DNA of 64,000 nt. It comes from Mycobacterium gordonae (GTDB taxonomy: Bacteria; Actinomycetota; Actinomycetes; Mycobacteriales; Mycobacteriaceae). The notes under the pieces are model-generated. The model ran no database searches. It was not told the DNA's origin and worked only from the letters and a program-made list of their open reading frames with translations. Positions 11,415 through 20,538 of this stretch are shown here, piece after piece. Made by a program: the position numbers and the translations under genes. Where the stretch lies: NCBI RefSeq assembly GCF_017086405.1, contig NZ_CP070973.1, positions 3,504,739-3,568,738 on the forward strand, read 5' to 3'. The first letter of the stretch is position 1. The number at the start of each line of letters is the position of its first letter.

Positions 11415-13049
11415 TCAGGCCAGGAGCACCGACGCAGTGGCCCGCCGCAGCTTGCCCGAGGGAGTCTTCGGGATCATCCCTGGCTCGAGCACGACGACGT
11501 TGCGTGGCCGGACATCGACCTCGGCAACGACTTCGTGGGCCACCTGCTGTTCGATCCGTCGCACCTCGACCGGGTTCTGCCAGCAGCGGGATTCCACAGC
11601 GACAGCAAATGTCTCGCGTGCGTGGCCTCTATTCAGGCGCACGGCCACCGCACCCCCGGGCCGGACGACCGAGACACGACCGGCGGCACGTTCGATGTCG
11701 GTCGGGTAGATGTTTCGGCCGGCCATGATGATCACGTCCTTTACTCGGCCACACACCACGACGCGCCCCGCCTCGGTGAGATAACCCAAATCGCCGGTGT
11801 CGTACCAGCCCTGGTCGTCCTGGGCCGACACGAAACCGGCGATCGTTGAGTAGCCCAACGTCACCGGCTCTCCGCGTAACTGGAATACCCCGACGCCCCG
11901 GTCGGGAAGCAGGTTGCCGAATTCATCGACGACGCGCGCCTCCATTCCGTCCAGCAGACGCCCCAGCGTGGCGAACCGACGAGTGTTACCGCTCTTGGCC
12001 GGAATGGCGCGGTTCAGTACCGCGAAAAGGTCCGCGTCTACCTCGTCGACCAGAAGTCCCGTGTCGCATTCGGTGAACGACACCGCGAGGGTCGTTTCGG
12101 CCATCCCGTACGCGGGCAGCATCGCCTCCGGCCGCAATCCGAATGGCCGTCCCGCCTTACAGAAGTCTTCGACATCGGCCGGCTCGACCTGTTCGGCGCC
12201 CGACAGTGCCCAGCGCAGGCTGGAGAGGTCGAACTGGCCGGCGGCGGCCTGCGTGCGAAGCTGTCTGGCGAACATCTTGTATGCGAAGTTCGGCGCGGCC
12301 GTCATGGTGCCCCGGTATTTGTCGATGAGCCTGGCCCAGAGCAGGTTGTCGCGAAGGAAGTCCAGTGGCGTGAACTTCACCAGCTCGGCGCCGAAGAACA
12401 TTGGTACGGTGAGGAATCCGACCATGCCCATGTCGTGAAACAGGGGCAACCAGCTCACGATCACGTCAGTGTCGATATTCATTCGCGCACCGGTGAACAT
12501 CGCCTGCGCGTTGGACACGACGTTGCGATGACTGATCTGGACGGCCTTGGGTGAGCCGGTGGAGCCCGACGTCAGCTGCAGTAGCGCTAGGTCGTCATCG
12601 CCGGTCTCCACCGGATCAATCGGGCGGCTGTCGAGAAGCTCGGAAATCACCAGCACCGTCAGCCCCAGCTCGGACAGCAACGGCACGGCGGCCATGAACG
12701 GGTCCGAGATCGCGATCGCCGCCGCACCGATCACCTCGATGACGGAGGTGGTTTCGGCGGCCCAGCGTCGCAGATCAGTGCGCGGGGTGGGCTGGTGCAA
12801 CATGGTCAGGGAGGCGCCGCGCATCCAGATGGCCTGCGCCGTCGGAGCGATCTCGGCCGGGGCGCCGGCCAGGACCGCGACCGCATCACCAGGCCCGACG
12901 CCGACGGCGGCCAAGCCGCCCGCGATCTGGCGGGCCCGCTCGTGCACCTCGCCCCACATATGCCGGACAGGACAGTCCGGCTCTCCGGTGATGAGGCCAT
13001 TCGAACTCGATTGAGCGGTGGCGTACATGGTTTCGGTGAATCTGCTCAT
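11415..13049 (-). CDS. fatty acyl-AMP ligase / acyl-CoA synthetase (FadD family)
   Basis: A 544-residue AMP-forming enzyme. The ATP-binding P-loop is [19 protein letters not shown] near residue 165. [14 protein letters not shown] and [16 protein letters not shown] are typical of mycobacterial FAALs, as is the C-terminal [20 protein letters not shown]. It would adenylate a fatty acid for loading onto a carrier protein or CoA; no polyketide synthase partner is in the window. The ATG at 13049 has AAGGA upstream. The FAAL assignment rests on wording rather than on a verified insertion motif, so a CoA ligase remains possible. Confidence 0.85.
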   Translation of the reverse strand: MSRFTETMYATAQSSSNGLITGEPDCPVRHMWGEVHERARQIAGGLAAVGVGPGDAVAVLAGAPAEIAPTAQAIWMRGASLTMLHQPTPRTDLRRWAAETTSVIEVIGAAAIAISDPFMAAVPLLSELGLTVLVISELLDSRPIDPVETGDDDLALLQLTSGSTGSPKAVQISHRNVVSNAQAMFTGARMNIDTDVIVSWLPLFHDMGMVGFLTVPMFFGAELVKFTPLDFLRDNLLWARLIDKYRGTMTAAPNFAYKMFARQLRTQAAAGQFDLSSLRWALSGAEQVEPADVEDFCKAGRPFGLRPEAMLPAYGMAETTLAVSFTECDTGLLVDEVDADLFAVLNRAIPAKSGNTRRFATLGRLLDGMEARVVDEFGNLLPDRGVGVFQLRGEPVTLGYSTIAGFVSAQDDQGWYDTGDLGYLTEAGRVVVCGRVKDVIIMAGRNIYPTDIERAAGRVSVVRPGGAVAVRLNRGHARETFAVAVESRCWQNPVEVRRIEQQVAHEVVAEVDVRPRNVVVLEPGMIPKTPSGKLRRATASVLLA

Positions 13050-13677
13050 GGTCGTTCCTTCAGCCTCGACGTGACCGCGCCTCGATCGTGCTCCGACCGT
13101 GCAGCGCTGAGCGCGACAGCGGGAGCACCGTTGATTGTGAATTGCTTGATCGCCGCACGCGGACAACCGGTGCTGACGCGAAAATCCCTTTGGGAAAGCA
13201 TATTTGGTGTCGTTGCGACAATCGTGTCGAATACCGAAGCCGCGATGGGGGCAGGCATTCACGTGCCACACGGCATGGAAACGGGCCAATTTCGACAAAA
13301 ATTGCGGCAATCACCCTGACGCCCTGAGCATGGGACTCCGTCCGAGTCGGTCCGAGATCCGACTGCACACGCCGACAATCGTCGGCAAACCGGGGAGGGC
13401 GGAGGCGGGACGGCAGGGACCAAAAGTCGCCGCCGGACACCTCCGGGAGGCTGGGGAGTCAACCGGGACAAAGGATAGCGTAAGCGGGCCCGCGCTCGGA
13501 TGATTTGCCGGACTTCACTGGCGTGCAGCACACTGCTCGGCGATGGGCGAGTTGACCGATAGCGATATGTCCGGAGCGCCAATCGAATCCGAAAAGCGGC
13601 AGTGCCGGAGTCCGCGGCAAGCCAACTGCAACGGCGTGTTGTCGCACAAACGCGGGCGCTCGCGGGGCAGCCTGAAT
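13050..13677. other. intergenic region, no convincing gene
   Basis: About 630 bases between the acyl-AMP ligase and the bifunctional lipase/synthetase gene, both on the minus strand. The open frames here lack recognisable domains, good ribosome-binding sites and consistent codon use. The part next to 13050 must hold the ligase promoter. No operator, hairpin or repeat stood out. Confidence 0.6.
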
Positions 13678-16647
13678 TCACGAACGCGAGGACGGGGTGG
13701 CTTGGCCAGATGTGACTTGGGATCGTCGGTAGCGACCGCTGATGAGGTCGTGGTACCAGATTTTCTTCCCCGGCCTGGGCAGTCCGGCCCGGCGCAGAAC
13801 GGTTGACAATGGGCGGTATGAGGGCGTCAGTGTTAGCCGGTCGACAATGTGGACGATGGCGGGACGCTCATTCCGGGGGAGGCCGCTTAACGCGGAGGTC
13901 AGCAGCTCCGCGGTGAGGATGCCGCCCTTGCCAAGGGTCACCGCAGCGACGGCGAGGTCGTGGGTATCACCGGCAACGGGGTAGACCACGGCGAGTTCGA
14001 TCGCGGCGATGTTGCCGAGCGCGTCGCAAATCGGCTGGCAAAAGACGGGTCCGCGCACCGAATGGATCACGGTATTCCGGTTGTCGACAAACCAGTAGTC
14101 GCCATCGCCGTCGCGGCGGAACAAATGCTCTGTGCTGATCCAGGTGTCACCCTGAGCAAAGACCGAGCGCATCGACACATGTGCGGCATCGAGCCCGGAG
14201 CGCGGCTTCGCCATCAGCACGCCGATCTCATCCTGGGCACAAGCGCGTACGAACCCGTCGTCATCCTGGATGAACAGGCTCGTGGCCGGATCGTAGGCCG
14301 CGAGCCGAATCTGGGCACTGCCGGGCAGCGGCCTCCCCTTGGCCCCGATCTTCGTGCCAGTGACATTGGCCAGCACGGCATCCCCCTCGCTCGAGGCGTA
14401 GAACTCCAGCACCCGAGCCGGCGCGAATCGCTTGGTGACTTTTCGCCACAGACCAACTGGCATGCCGGAACCGATGAAAAGGCGGATCGGGTGATGTTCA
14501 GCGAGTTCAGGCGACGCGGCCTCTACCAGTTCCAGCAGCATGGACCAGGTGTAGCTCACCACCGTGACGCCATATCGGTGGACTTCGTCGGCGAACCGTG
14601 TCGGGTGAACGCCGCGTGTCAAGGCGATGCGCGACCCGCCGGCGATCGCGCCGCCGAGGCCGACCATCAGGCATGAGGGATGGTGCAACGGCGTCAGGCA
14701 ATAGATTGTGTCGCCGCGGTCGAGGGCGGCGGCGGTGGCTGTGCCATAGGCAGACAGTGCCCATCGATGATTGGTGACCTCCTTGACCATTGCGCGCCCC
14801 GCGGTCGTACTGAAGAACACGAAGGCGAGATCGCTCGCCTTGCCAGGGTTGGGTCGATACCACTTTGGCGGCCGTGCGCGAGGCTGGTCGGGGCGGCCCA
14901 GTTCGACGACGCGCCCCGGCACCGTTCGCCCGACGTCTGTGGCACGACTACCGAGGACCAGGACCCTGGCACCGGTCGCGGCGGCAGCCACCAGATGACC
15001 TGTGTCCGTGACAATGTCGACCACCTCGCACAGTCGCACGGCAGTGGCCAGGTCGGCATCCGGGGGTAGCAGCACCGCCACGGCGCCCAACCGCGAGAGC
15101 GCCGCGATCGCGGTTACCGCGTCGGGACTGGTGTCCATCAACACACCGACGTGGGTGCCCTGGCGGATTCCGGCTTCTATGAGTCCGCGCACCGCCTCGT
15201 CGATGCGTCGATCAACGGCCTTGTTGGTGAGGACCCGATCTTCGAAGAGGAAGCATTCTTCCTCGGGTGCTCTGGTCACCTGTTCGGCCATCAAGGCGCC
15301 CAAGGACACCCGGGTATGGGGCTGCAGCCTTCCGAGTCGTGCCAGTTGGGGCAGTGTTCGCACGGCCGCACCCGCGATCTCCCGGCTGCTGCGCGCTGCT
15401 CCGGTCACAGCGTCGGCCAACCCCAGGCCCACTCCGACGCCAAGATCGGCCAGCACACCCGCCGAGTGAGCCACCCGCGAGGAAAGCCCGGGCGCGCCAT
15501 CGATCTCGCCGCCCGGGGTGGCGTCCATCCGATGCACGCTTGCGGGCCTGGGTCCTCGGCCCTCCTGCCAGAGAATCCATTCGCCGACGGTGGGCCAGGT
15601 CTGTTTGGCTGCGGTAGATCCCACGACGAGCCCGAAATGACCCGCGCGCAAAACTATCTCGGAAACCTCGGCACGAGGTGCGGCGCGCCGGATTCCTCGC
15701 ACCGACGCGAGCTGGCCTATGTCGTCGATCTCACCAATGAAAGCAAGTACCGGACAGGTGATTTCGGCGAGTGTGATCAACCTGCCATCAATCACCGCGC
15801 CACCGGCCATCATGCGGTTATGAACCACGAATTGCCGCAACAGTTCAGCGACCGCCGGCCCCGACCACGCCACCCAGCCTTCCACCTGAAGGAACCGACG
15901 TTGCTGCTCTCTGGGCAGTAACGCCTCTCTGTCATGGAGTTGTCGCAGAAAGTCCCATCGTGCCCGAACCGTCTTGACGGGGTCCAGAAGCTGAAACCCG
16001 GTGCGGGCCATCCATCCGGATACGGACAGACGGTTGAAGACATGATCGGCAATCAATTGTGCGCCACGGCCCGCCAAGGCTACGGGAATCCCGAACGGCA
16101 GGCCGCTGAGCGAATCGACCGAGCTTCCTAACGTGATCACACTGGCCAAGCCTTCGGAACGGCGGTAGGCCGCGGTTTGATAGCAGAACATGCCACCCTG
16201 GGAGTAGCCCGCCAAATGCACCGTCCGCCCGGTGCGTTCGCATACCGAATCGACGACCCGGCTTAACGCGACGACATGATCGCTCAACGTGCGTTCGAGG
16301 CCACCGGTCTCACGATCTGGAGAGCCGAAATCCACCACCCACGGATCCAGGCCCAGGGCGTGCAATATCCCAACGGCGCCTTGGTCGGTGGTGACGTCGA
16401 AGACGTTGGCCGACATCATCATCGGCGGAACAAGTATTACCGGCGGCCGCGCGGATTGGTTGACGGTGTCGGGGAAGTACCTTCTCAGCCGGTACATTTC
16501 ACACCGCTGGACGATCTGGAACGGTGACGGAAGAGATCCAGTCTTCAGACCTCCGTAGCGCAGCACCTCGACGCTATTGTGGATGGTCGCGATCACCCGG
16601 TTCGTGGGAGCGGTTATCAGGCCGCTACCCCACGTCACCAGTACCAC
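13678..16647 (-). CDS. bifunctional lipase-like / acyl-CoA synthetase fusion (Rv1683-like)
   Basis: A 989-residue two-domain protein. The N-terminal part (about 1-380) is an alpha/beta hydrolase of the PHA-synthase/lipase type with the nucleophile elbow AGYSQGGMF near residue 170. The C-terminal part (about 440-989) is an AMP-forming ligase, recognisable from YCLTPLHHPSCLMVGLGGA, VLEFYASSEGDAVLANV and YWFVDNRNTVIHS. Its P-loop is unusual: VFFSTTAGRAMVKEV where TSGTTG-x-PK is expected. The architecture and length match Rv1683 of M. tuberculosis, annotated as both acyl-CoA synthase and lipase. The start is GTG 16647, 3 bp after the STAS gene stop, suggesting an operon. Confidence 0.88.
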   Translation of the reverse strand: MVLVTWGSGLITAPTNRVIATIHNSVEVLRYGGLKTGSLPSPFQIVQRCEMYRLRRYFPDTVNQSARPPVILVPPMMMSANVFDVTTDQGAVGILHALGLDPWVVDFGSPDRETGGLERTLSDHVVALSRVVDSVCERTGRTVHLAGYSQGGMFCYQTAAYRRSEGLASVITLGSSVDSLSGLPFGIPVALAGRGAQLIADHVFNRLSVSGWMARTGFQLLDPVKTVRARWDFLRQLHDREALLPREQQRRFLQVEGWVAWSGPAVAELLRQFVVHNRMMAGGAVIDGRLITLAEITCPVLAFIGEIDDIGQLASVRGIRRAAPRAEVSEIVLRAGHFGLVVGSTAAKQTWPTVGEWILWQEGRGPRPASVHRMDATPGGEIDGAPGLSSRVAHSAGVLADLGVGVGLGLADAVTGAARSSREIAGAAVRTLPQLARLGRLQPHTRVSLGALMAEQVTRAPEEECFLFEDRVLTNKAVDRRIDEAVRGLIEAGIRQGTHVGVLMDTSPDAVTAIAALSRLGAVAVLLPPDADLATAVRLCEVVDIVTDTGHLVAAAATGARVLVLGSRATDVGRTVPGRVVELGRPDQPRARPPKWYRPNPGKASDLAFVFFSTTAGRAMVKEVTNHRWALSAYGTATAAALDRGDTIYCLTPLHHPSCLMVGLGGAIAGGSRIALTRGVHPTRFADEVHRYGVTVVSYTWSMLLELVEAASPELAEHHPIRLFIGSGMPVGLWRKVTKRFAPARVLEFYASSEGDAVLANVTGTKIGAKGRPLPGSAQIRLAAYDPATSLFIQDDDGFVRACAQDEIGVLMAKPRSGLDAAHVSMRSVFAQGDTWISTEHLFRRDGDGDYWFVDNRNTVIHSVRGPVFCQPICDALGNIAAIELAVVYPVAGDTHDLAVAAVTLGKGGILTAELLTSALSGLPRNERPAIVHIVDRLTLTPSYRPLSTVLRRAGLPRPGKKIWYHDLISGRYRRSQVTSGQATPSSRS

Positions 16648-16650
16648 ATG

Positions 16651-17118
16651 TCACACCGATACCTTGTCACGGTTGCCGATGTGCGGCATCGGAACCAGAT
16701 GCCGGATGAGGATCAGGGCCGCATCGACGGTATCGGCGGCCGGCAGCGAGCCTTTCGGATCGCAGATGTCTAGCACCCTTGCGACGGTGGCGTTAGGTAC
16801 CAATGCCCACCGTATTCCAGCCTCCGTACAGCTATCCGCTGTCGCCTTCAACGTGGAAAATCCTGCGGCACCGAAGAATTCCAGGCGGCTAATATCGAGG
16901 ATGAGCGAGCGGCACTGTGGCATCTCGGCGAGTAGGTACTTGGTGAGTGCCTTTGCGTTCGAACCGTCGATTTCGCCTCGGGCCGTGACGATGGTGACCG
17001 ACGACTTCGCCCGGTGGGTGTCCCATCGCGCCAGTTGGGTATCGTGCCGCCCGCTGTTCGGTACGGCGAAAGTCGCGCGACCGGGCTGGGCCGCAGTGTC
17101 AAAAAGCTTTTCTATCAT
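16651..17118 (-). CDS. STAS-domain anti-sigma-factor antagonist-like protein
   Basis: A 155-residue protein. The STAS fold is seen in SSVTIVTARGEIDGSNAKAL and LILDISRLEFFGAAGFSTL (residues about 72-90). Such proteins bind anti-sigma kinases and are switched by phosphorylation of a Ser in the D-S-S-G loop. Here the aligned residues are Gly83-Ala84-Ala85, so the usual phosphorylation site is absent. ATG 17118 starts the frame. It is followed after 3 bp by the lipase/synthetase fusion, which implies co-transcription. No anti-sigma or sigma gene is next to it. Confidence 0.82.
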   Translation of the reverse strand: MIEKLFDTAAQPGRATFAVPNSGRHDTQLARWDTHRAKSSVTIVTARGEIDGSNAKALTKYLLAEMPQCRSLILDISRLEFFGAAGFSTLKATADSCTEAGIRWALVPNATVARVLDICDPKGSLPAADTVDAALILIRHLVPMPHIGNRDKVSV

Positions 17119-17439
17119 AGTGATCCAGTCATATGGACGATCACCGACGTGTCAGGGCGCGGGGTCCAACTACCCCTGAGGTTCCGCAGCGTACGGCTGA
17201 AACCTATCCCGAACCAGCTGAGATTCTCAGCAGCTTTGACACTACACCGTTTGGCGGGTTCCGCACAGGTGAAGAGCCTGGCGCGGTCGACGGCAGGAGC
17301 ATCGGCCGAGCTTGCCGTTGGCATGGCCGCTCATGTTCCTTCTAAGATGGGAATCAGCTCGCGGCGGGTGTGTCCCGAAATATGCCTGGGGTCACCGAGA
17401 GTGCGGGTTCCAAGAGATTATGGAGCAGGTACCGGCGTA
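17119..17439. other. divergent intergenic region between STAS gene and GAF-ANTAR gene
   Basis: About 320 bases separating two divergently transcribed genes. The frame of the downstream gene stays open through here, but the translated segment shows no domain and the good ribosome-binding site is only at 17425-17435. It probably holds the promoters of both transcripts; no clear operator was recognised. Confidence 0.55.
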
Positions 17440-18246
17440 GTGGAGTTCACCGACAGCCCTCATGGAGCCCCGCTGAGGTCGGAGCAACTCAGTCCCGACG
17501 ACACCGATCTGCGCGAGGCGATCGCCAGCCTCGCGAGCCTGGTCACCAACCATCGCCGATTGCCTGAGTTGCTGGCGGAGGTCGCGGCGTTCGCGGTGCG
17601 CGCGATCCCGGGGGCCGACGGCGCCGGAGTCACGTTGCTGAACGTGGACAAAGCGGACAACATGGTTGCCGCGTTGGCGGCCAGCGCTCCCTTCGTTGCC
17701 GAAATCGATGAAATTCAATACGTGACCGTCAACGAGGGGCCCTGCATCACCGCAGCGCTGGAACGTCGCACCGTCCGTTCCGGTTCGTTGGGCGGGGAGA
17801 AAATGTGGCCGCGATTCGGTCCGCGGGTGGGCAGACTGGGGGTGCACAGCGCGCTGTCGCTGCCGCTGTTGCTCCCTGATCGGGTCGTCGGGGCGATCAA
17901 TGTATATGCTTACGGCAGAGACGTTTTCGATGAACATGCCGCTGAGTTCGGTGAGTTGTTCGCCAAACCCGCGGCCGTCGCCGTGTACAACGCGCAGATC
18001 CTCTCGGACGCCCTTGCGCTCTCCGTTCAGTTGCAGACGGCGCTGTCCACCCGTCCCGTGATCGATCAGGCGATCGGAATCATCCGCGGACGTACGGGAC
18101 GCACCGCTGACGAGGCTTTCGCACAATTGCGGGTGATGAGCCAATCCGAGCACCGGAAGTTGGCTGACGTGGCGCGGCAGCTTGTTGACCAAGCCGTGCG
18201 CCGCGCGCACGCTCATTCACGCGCTGATCCCGATAACCCGGTGTAA
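17440..18246 (+). CDS. GAF-ANTAR RNA-binding regulator (4)
   Basis: A 268-residue protein with a GAF domain (GADGAGVTLLNVDKADNMVA, VNEGPCITAALERRTVRSG, HSALSLPLLLPDRVVGAINVYA) and an ANTAR domain (VIDQAIGIIRGRTGRTADEAFAQLRVMSQSEHRKLADVARQL). Its nearest relative in the window is regulator 3 (10547-11350): both share a SG-SLG loop and an 'inhabit-coordinate' phrase (MGVHSAL/LGVHSAL). GTG 17440 is chosen because GGAGCAGG lies about nine bases upstream; the open frame continues further 5' without domain content. Confidence 0.87.
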   Translation: MEFTDSPHGAPLRSEQLSPDDTDLREAIASLASLVTNHRRLPELLAEVAAFAVRAIPGADGAGVTLLNVDKADNMVAALAASAPFVAEIDEIQYVTVNEGPCITAALERRTVRSGSLGGEKMWPRFGPRVGRLGVHSALSLPLLLPDRVVGAINVYAYGRDVFDEHAAEFGELFAKPAAVAVYNAQILSDALALSVQLQTALSTRPVIDQAIGIIRGRTGRTADEAFAQLRVMSQSEHRKLADVARQLVDQAVRRAHAHSRADPDNPV

Positions 18247-18481
18247 CGAGTCGGAAAGCGGTGCTGCCGCCAGAAAGTTTGCGTTATGAGGGGTCCTAGG
18301 TCTGTCTGCGGCGTGCGTTCATCCGGTCTTTGCTCAATCCGCGGTAAGCGGTGACCGGGTGTAACGTCAAAGGTGGTTGGGAATCCAGCCAGTCCGGACT
18401 GACGTCAGCCGTCCGCCGCTGATTTCACAGAGCAGTCGCTCGCGCCGGACATGCCGGTGACAGCCTGCTCCAGGAATAACT

Positions 18482-19579
18482 TTGACAGATTCCGACCCCT
18501 CGATCGCCCCGCTTCTTGCGGCAGCGCCCACTACTAACCGAACGGCCAGCGCTGCAATGATCATGTCCCCACCGGAGCCGAGATTCGACCACCTGTCGCG
18601 TCTGACCGACCGGCGCGGCGCGGTCCACCGTGCCTGTCTGGCCGTACCCTGCACCCAACATGGTTACCGCACCGACGATATGGCCCGGATGCTCGTCGTG
18701 GCTTCTCGAGAGGCCGACTCTGGTGGGGCGGTCAATGGCCTTGCGCGCGTTGCCATGCAGTTCCTCAACGATGCGCAGTCCTACGCCGGACCCTGCCGCA
18801 ACCGGATGGATAGTAAGGGCCGTTGGGAGGATGAGCCCTCGGTGGGGGACGCCTGGGGGCACTGCATCTGGGGACTGGGAACTGCCGCGGCGCACAGTGA
18901 CGTCGGGCTGATCCGCCGATTGGCTGTCATTCAATTCGAACGTGCGGCAAAGGTGCGAGCACCCCGGCCTCGGTCGATGGCGTTCGCGGCGTTGGGCGCC
19001 GCCGAACTCCTGTCCGTCGACCCCGGGCACCGCCCCGCTCGTGAACTTCTCACCGACTACGCCGCCGCGGCAGCCGCGCCGAAGCGAAATGCGGCCTGGC
19101 CGTGGCCTGAGCCGCGACTTACTTTCGCGAACGCGGTGATCCCGGAGGCGATCATCGCGGCGGCTGTCACGTTCGGCGATTCGACCCTGCTGAACCAGGG
19201 CTTGGATCTGCTGGGTTGGCTGCTTGGACACGAGACAGCAGGGGGGCATCTATCGCCCACCCCGGCGGCCGGCCGAGGCCCCGCCGACCTTCGGCCCGCG
19301 TTTGATCAGCGCCCGATCGAAGTGTCCACGCTGGCCGACGCGTGTGCGCGTGCCTGCGCTGTTGACAAGGGTTCGATCTGGCGCGACGGGATCCTGGCCG
19401 CCGCGGCCTGGTTCTCCGGTGCCAATGACGCGCAACAGCTCATGTGGGACCCGGAGACCGGCGGCGGGTTCGACGCACTGCTCGCCGACGGCGTGGACCA
19501 GAACCAAGGCGCGGAGGCGACGCTGGCAGTGCTCTCGACGATGCAGCACACCCGGCGCTTGTCGATTGTGCGGCAATGA
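18482..19579 (+). CDS. six-hairpin glycosidase-like protein, glycosyltransferase-associated type
   Basis: A 365-residue protein of a family often fused to, or annotated as, glycosyltransferases. Typical wording includes FDHLSRLTDRRGAVHRA, HGYRTDDMARMLVVASRE, NRMDSKGRWEDEPSVGDAWG, MAFAALGAAELLSVDPGHR, AWPWPEPRLTFANAVIPEA and FDQRPIEVSTLADACARA. The repeated helical pairs suggest an alpha/alpha barrel acting on or binding glycans; no reaction can be assigned. TTG 18482 follows CCAGGA by eight bases. The glycosyltransferase half found in other genomes is absent here, so this is the stand-alone form. Confidence 0.72.
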   Translation: MTDSDPSIAPLLAAAPTTNRTASAAMIMSPPEPRFDHLSRLTDRRGAVHRACLAVPCTQHGYRTDDMARMLVVASREADSGGAVNGLARVAMQFLNDAQSYAGPCRNRMDSKGRWEDEPSVGDAWGHCIWGLGTAAAHSDVGLIRRLAVIQFERAAKVRAPRPRSMAFAALGAAELLSVDPGHRPARELLTDYAAAAAAPKRNAAWPWPEPRLTFANAVIPEAIIAAAVTFGDSTLLNQGLDLLGWLLGHETAGGHLSPTPAAGRGPADLRPAFDQRPIEVSTLADACARACAVDKGSIWRDGILAAAAWFSGANDAQQLMWDPETGGGFDALLADGVDQNQGAEATLAVLSTMQHTRRLSIVRQ

Positions 19580-19627
19580 TTTCCGTCCAAGATCAGCTCC
19601 CAGGCGCACCGGCCGCGAACGCCGTTG

Positions 19628-19642
19628 GTCAACAGTGTTGAC
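19628..19642. promoter_or_regulatory. perfect 15-bp palindrome GTCAACA-G-TGTTGAC
   Basis: A perfect inverted repeat with a single central base, 163 bp upstream of the hibernation-like gene at 19805. The right arm contains TTGACA, a good -35 hexamer. The same arms with a C centre occur at 23893-23907 beside a TetR gene. This looks like a dimeric repressor operator overlapping a promoter. Confidence 0.65.
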
Positions 19643-19804
19643 ATAACGCGGATAAGGGCGTTGACTGAAGCCATACGGAATTCGGCCGTTGGCGGAGTTC
19701 ATCTGCAAACCCCTGTGAGATCGACATTCCGCCTATTCCTCCGAAGTGGGATCCGATCGGCGCCCGCCGACTCTGGCACGGGGACCACCCCAAGGAGACA
19801 CACC

Positions 19805-20212
19805 ATGAACACACCTGCCGACGAACCACAAGCCGACGAACAGCAAGCCGACGAACAGCAAAATGTCTTCGCGCAGAATGTCCTCCACGTCGGCGCTGGA
19901 TTCAAGGCGCGCGAAGGCCAGCACATTGTGCAGACACTGTCGACGCTCGCGCCGCATCTGTTGGGACGATGGGATGCTCGGGACATCGATGTGGACGTCT
20001 CATTGCAGAATCGCGGCGGCAAGGAGCAGCGTGTCACGCTACGCACGTGTCTGCCCGGCCATCCGCCACTGGTCGCCGTCGCGGAGAATCCGGATATCAC
20101 CCACGCGTTGGGCGAAGTCAAACGCGAGCTGATCCGACAGCTGGAACATCAGAAGTCAGGGAACGACCCCATGAGCGGCCGTCGGCGCAACAGCAAGACA
20201 ATCCGCCACTAG
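19805..20212 (+). CDS. HPF/S30EA-like ribosome hibernation-type protein
   Basis: A 135-residue protein whose central part (about 22-115: VLHVGAGFKAREGQHIVQTLSTLAPHLLGRWD..DIDVDVSLQNRGGKEQRVTLRTCLPGHPPLVAVAENPDITHALGEVKRELIRQLE) has the beta-alpha-beta pattern of the HPF/YfiA fold, including the alternating V-x-V strands and a terminal amphipathic helix. It would bind the ribosome decoding region under stress. The first 19 residues hold an acidic repeat (ADEPQ-ADEQQ-ADEQQ) from a 15-bp DNA repeat. It lacks the long C-terminal dimerisation domain of long HPF. ATG 19805 has AAGGAG upstream. Confidence 0.6.
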   Translation: MNTPADEPQADEQQADEQQNVFAQNVLHVGAGFKAREGQHIVQTLSTLAPHLLGRWDARDIDVDVSLQNRGGKEQRVTLRTCLPGHPPLVAVAENPDITHALGEVKRELIRQLEHQKSGNDPMSGRRRNSKTIRH

Positions 20213-20259
20213 GCGGGCCCGTTCGACAGTGCCCGTCGGACTACACACAACAATCACCA

Positions 20260-20275
20260 GCCCGCTTCAGCGGGC
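20260..20275 (+). promoter_or_regulatory. small hairpin just upstream of a ribosome-binding site
   Basis: GCCCGC-TTCA-GCGGGC forms a six-pair stem with a four-base loop, immediately before the AGAGGGAAG ribosome-binding site of the gene at 20290. It could modulate translation or be a weak terminator of the preceding gene. Only the sequence symmetry supports it. Confidence 0.35.
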
Positions 20276-20289
20276 AGAGGGAAGACTCT

Positions 20290-20505
20290 ATGACGCACAC
20301 AGAACAGCCTGCTGGCGCGGATCAAGCCGCCATCGGCGGATCGACGCCAACGGCTACCGACCGCCCGTACTTGACCTGTCGCCAGGTAATTCTTGCCGGC
20401 ATGCGCCGCGCGGCGGGAGTTCGCCGGGACGCCGGCCGCAAAGCTAAGGACGCGGCACACTCGAGGTGGGATTCCGAAGGTGGGGCAATCAGCACGGGGG
20501 AGTAG
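20290..20505 (+). CDS. small hypothetical protein (71 aa)
   Basis: A short protein with a polar N-terminus (MTHTEQPAGADQAA), a central ...YLTCRQVILAGMRRAAGVRRDAGRKAKDAAHSRWD segment that is strongly basic and probably helical, and an acidic end. The basic helix suggests nucleic-acid or ribosome contact, but no family is recognised. The AGAGGGAAG site before ATG 20290 supports translation. It lies 77 bp after the HPF-like gene and is likely in the same transcript. Confidence 0.6.
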   Translation: MTHTEQPAGADQAAIGGSTPTATDRPYLTCRQVILAGMRRAAGVRRDAGRKAKDAAHSRWDSEGGAISTGE

Positions 20506-20538
20506 CGAGGGGACCATGCAGTAGTGCGGCCGCCCGGC

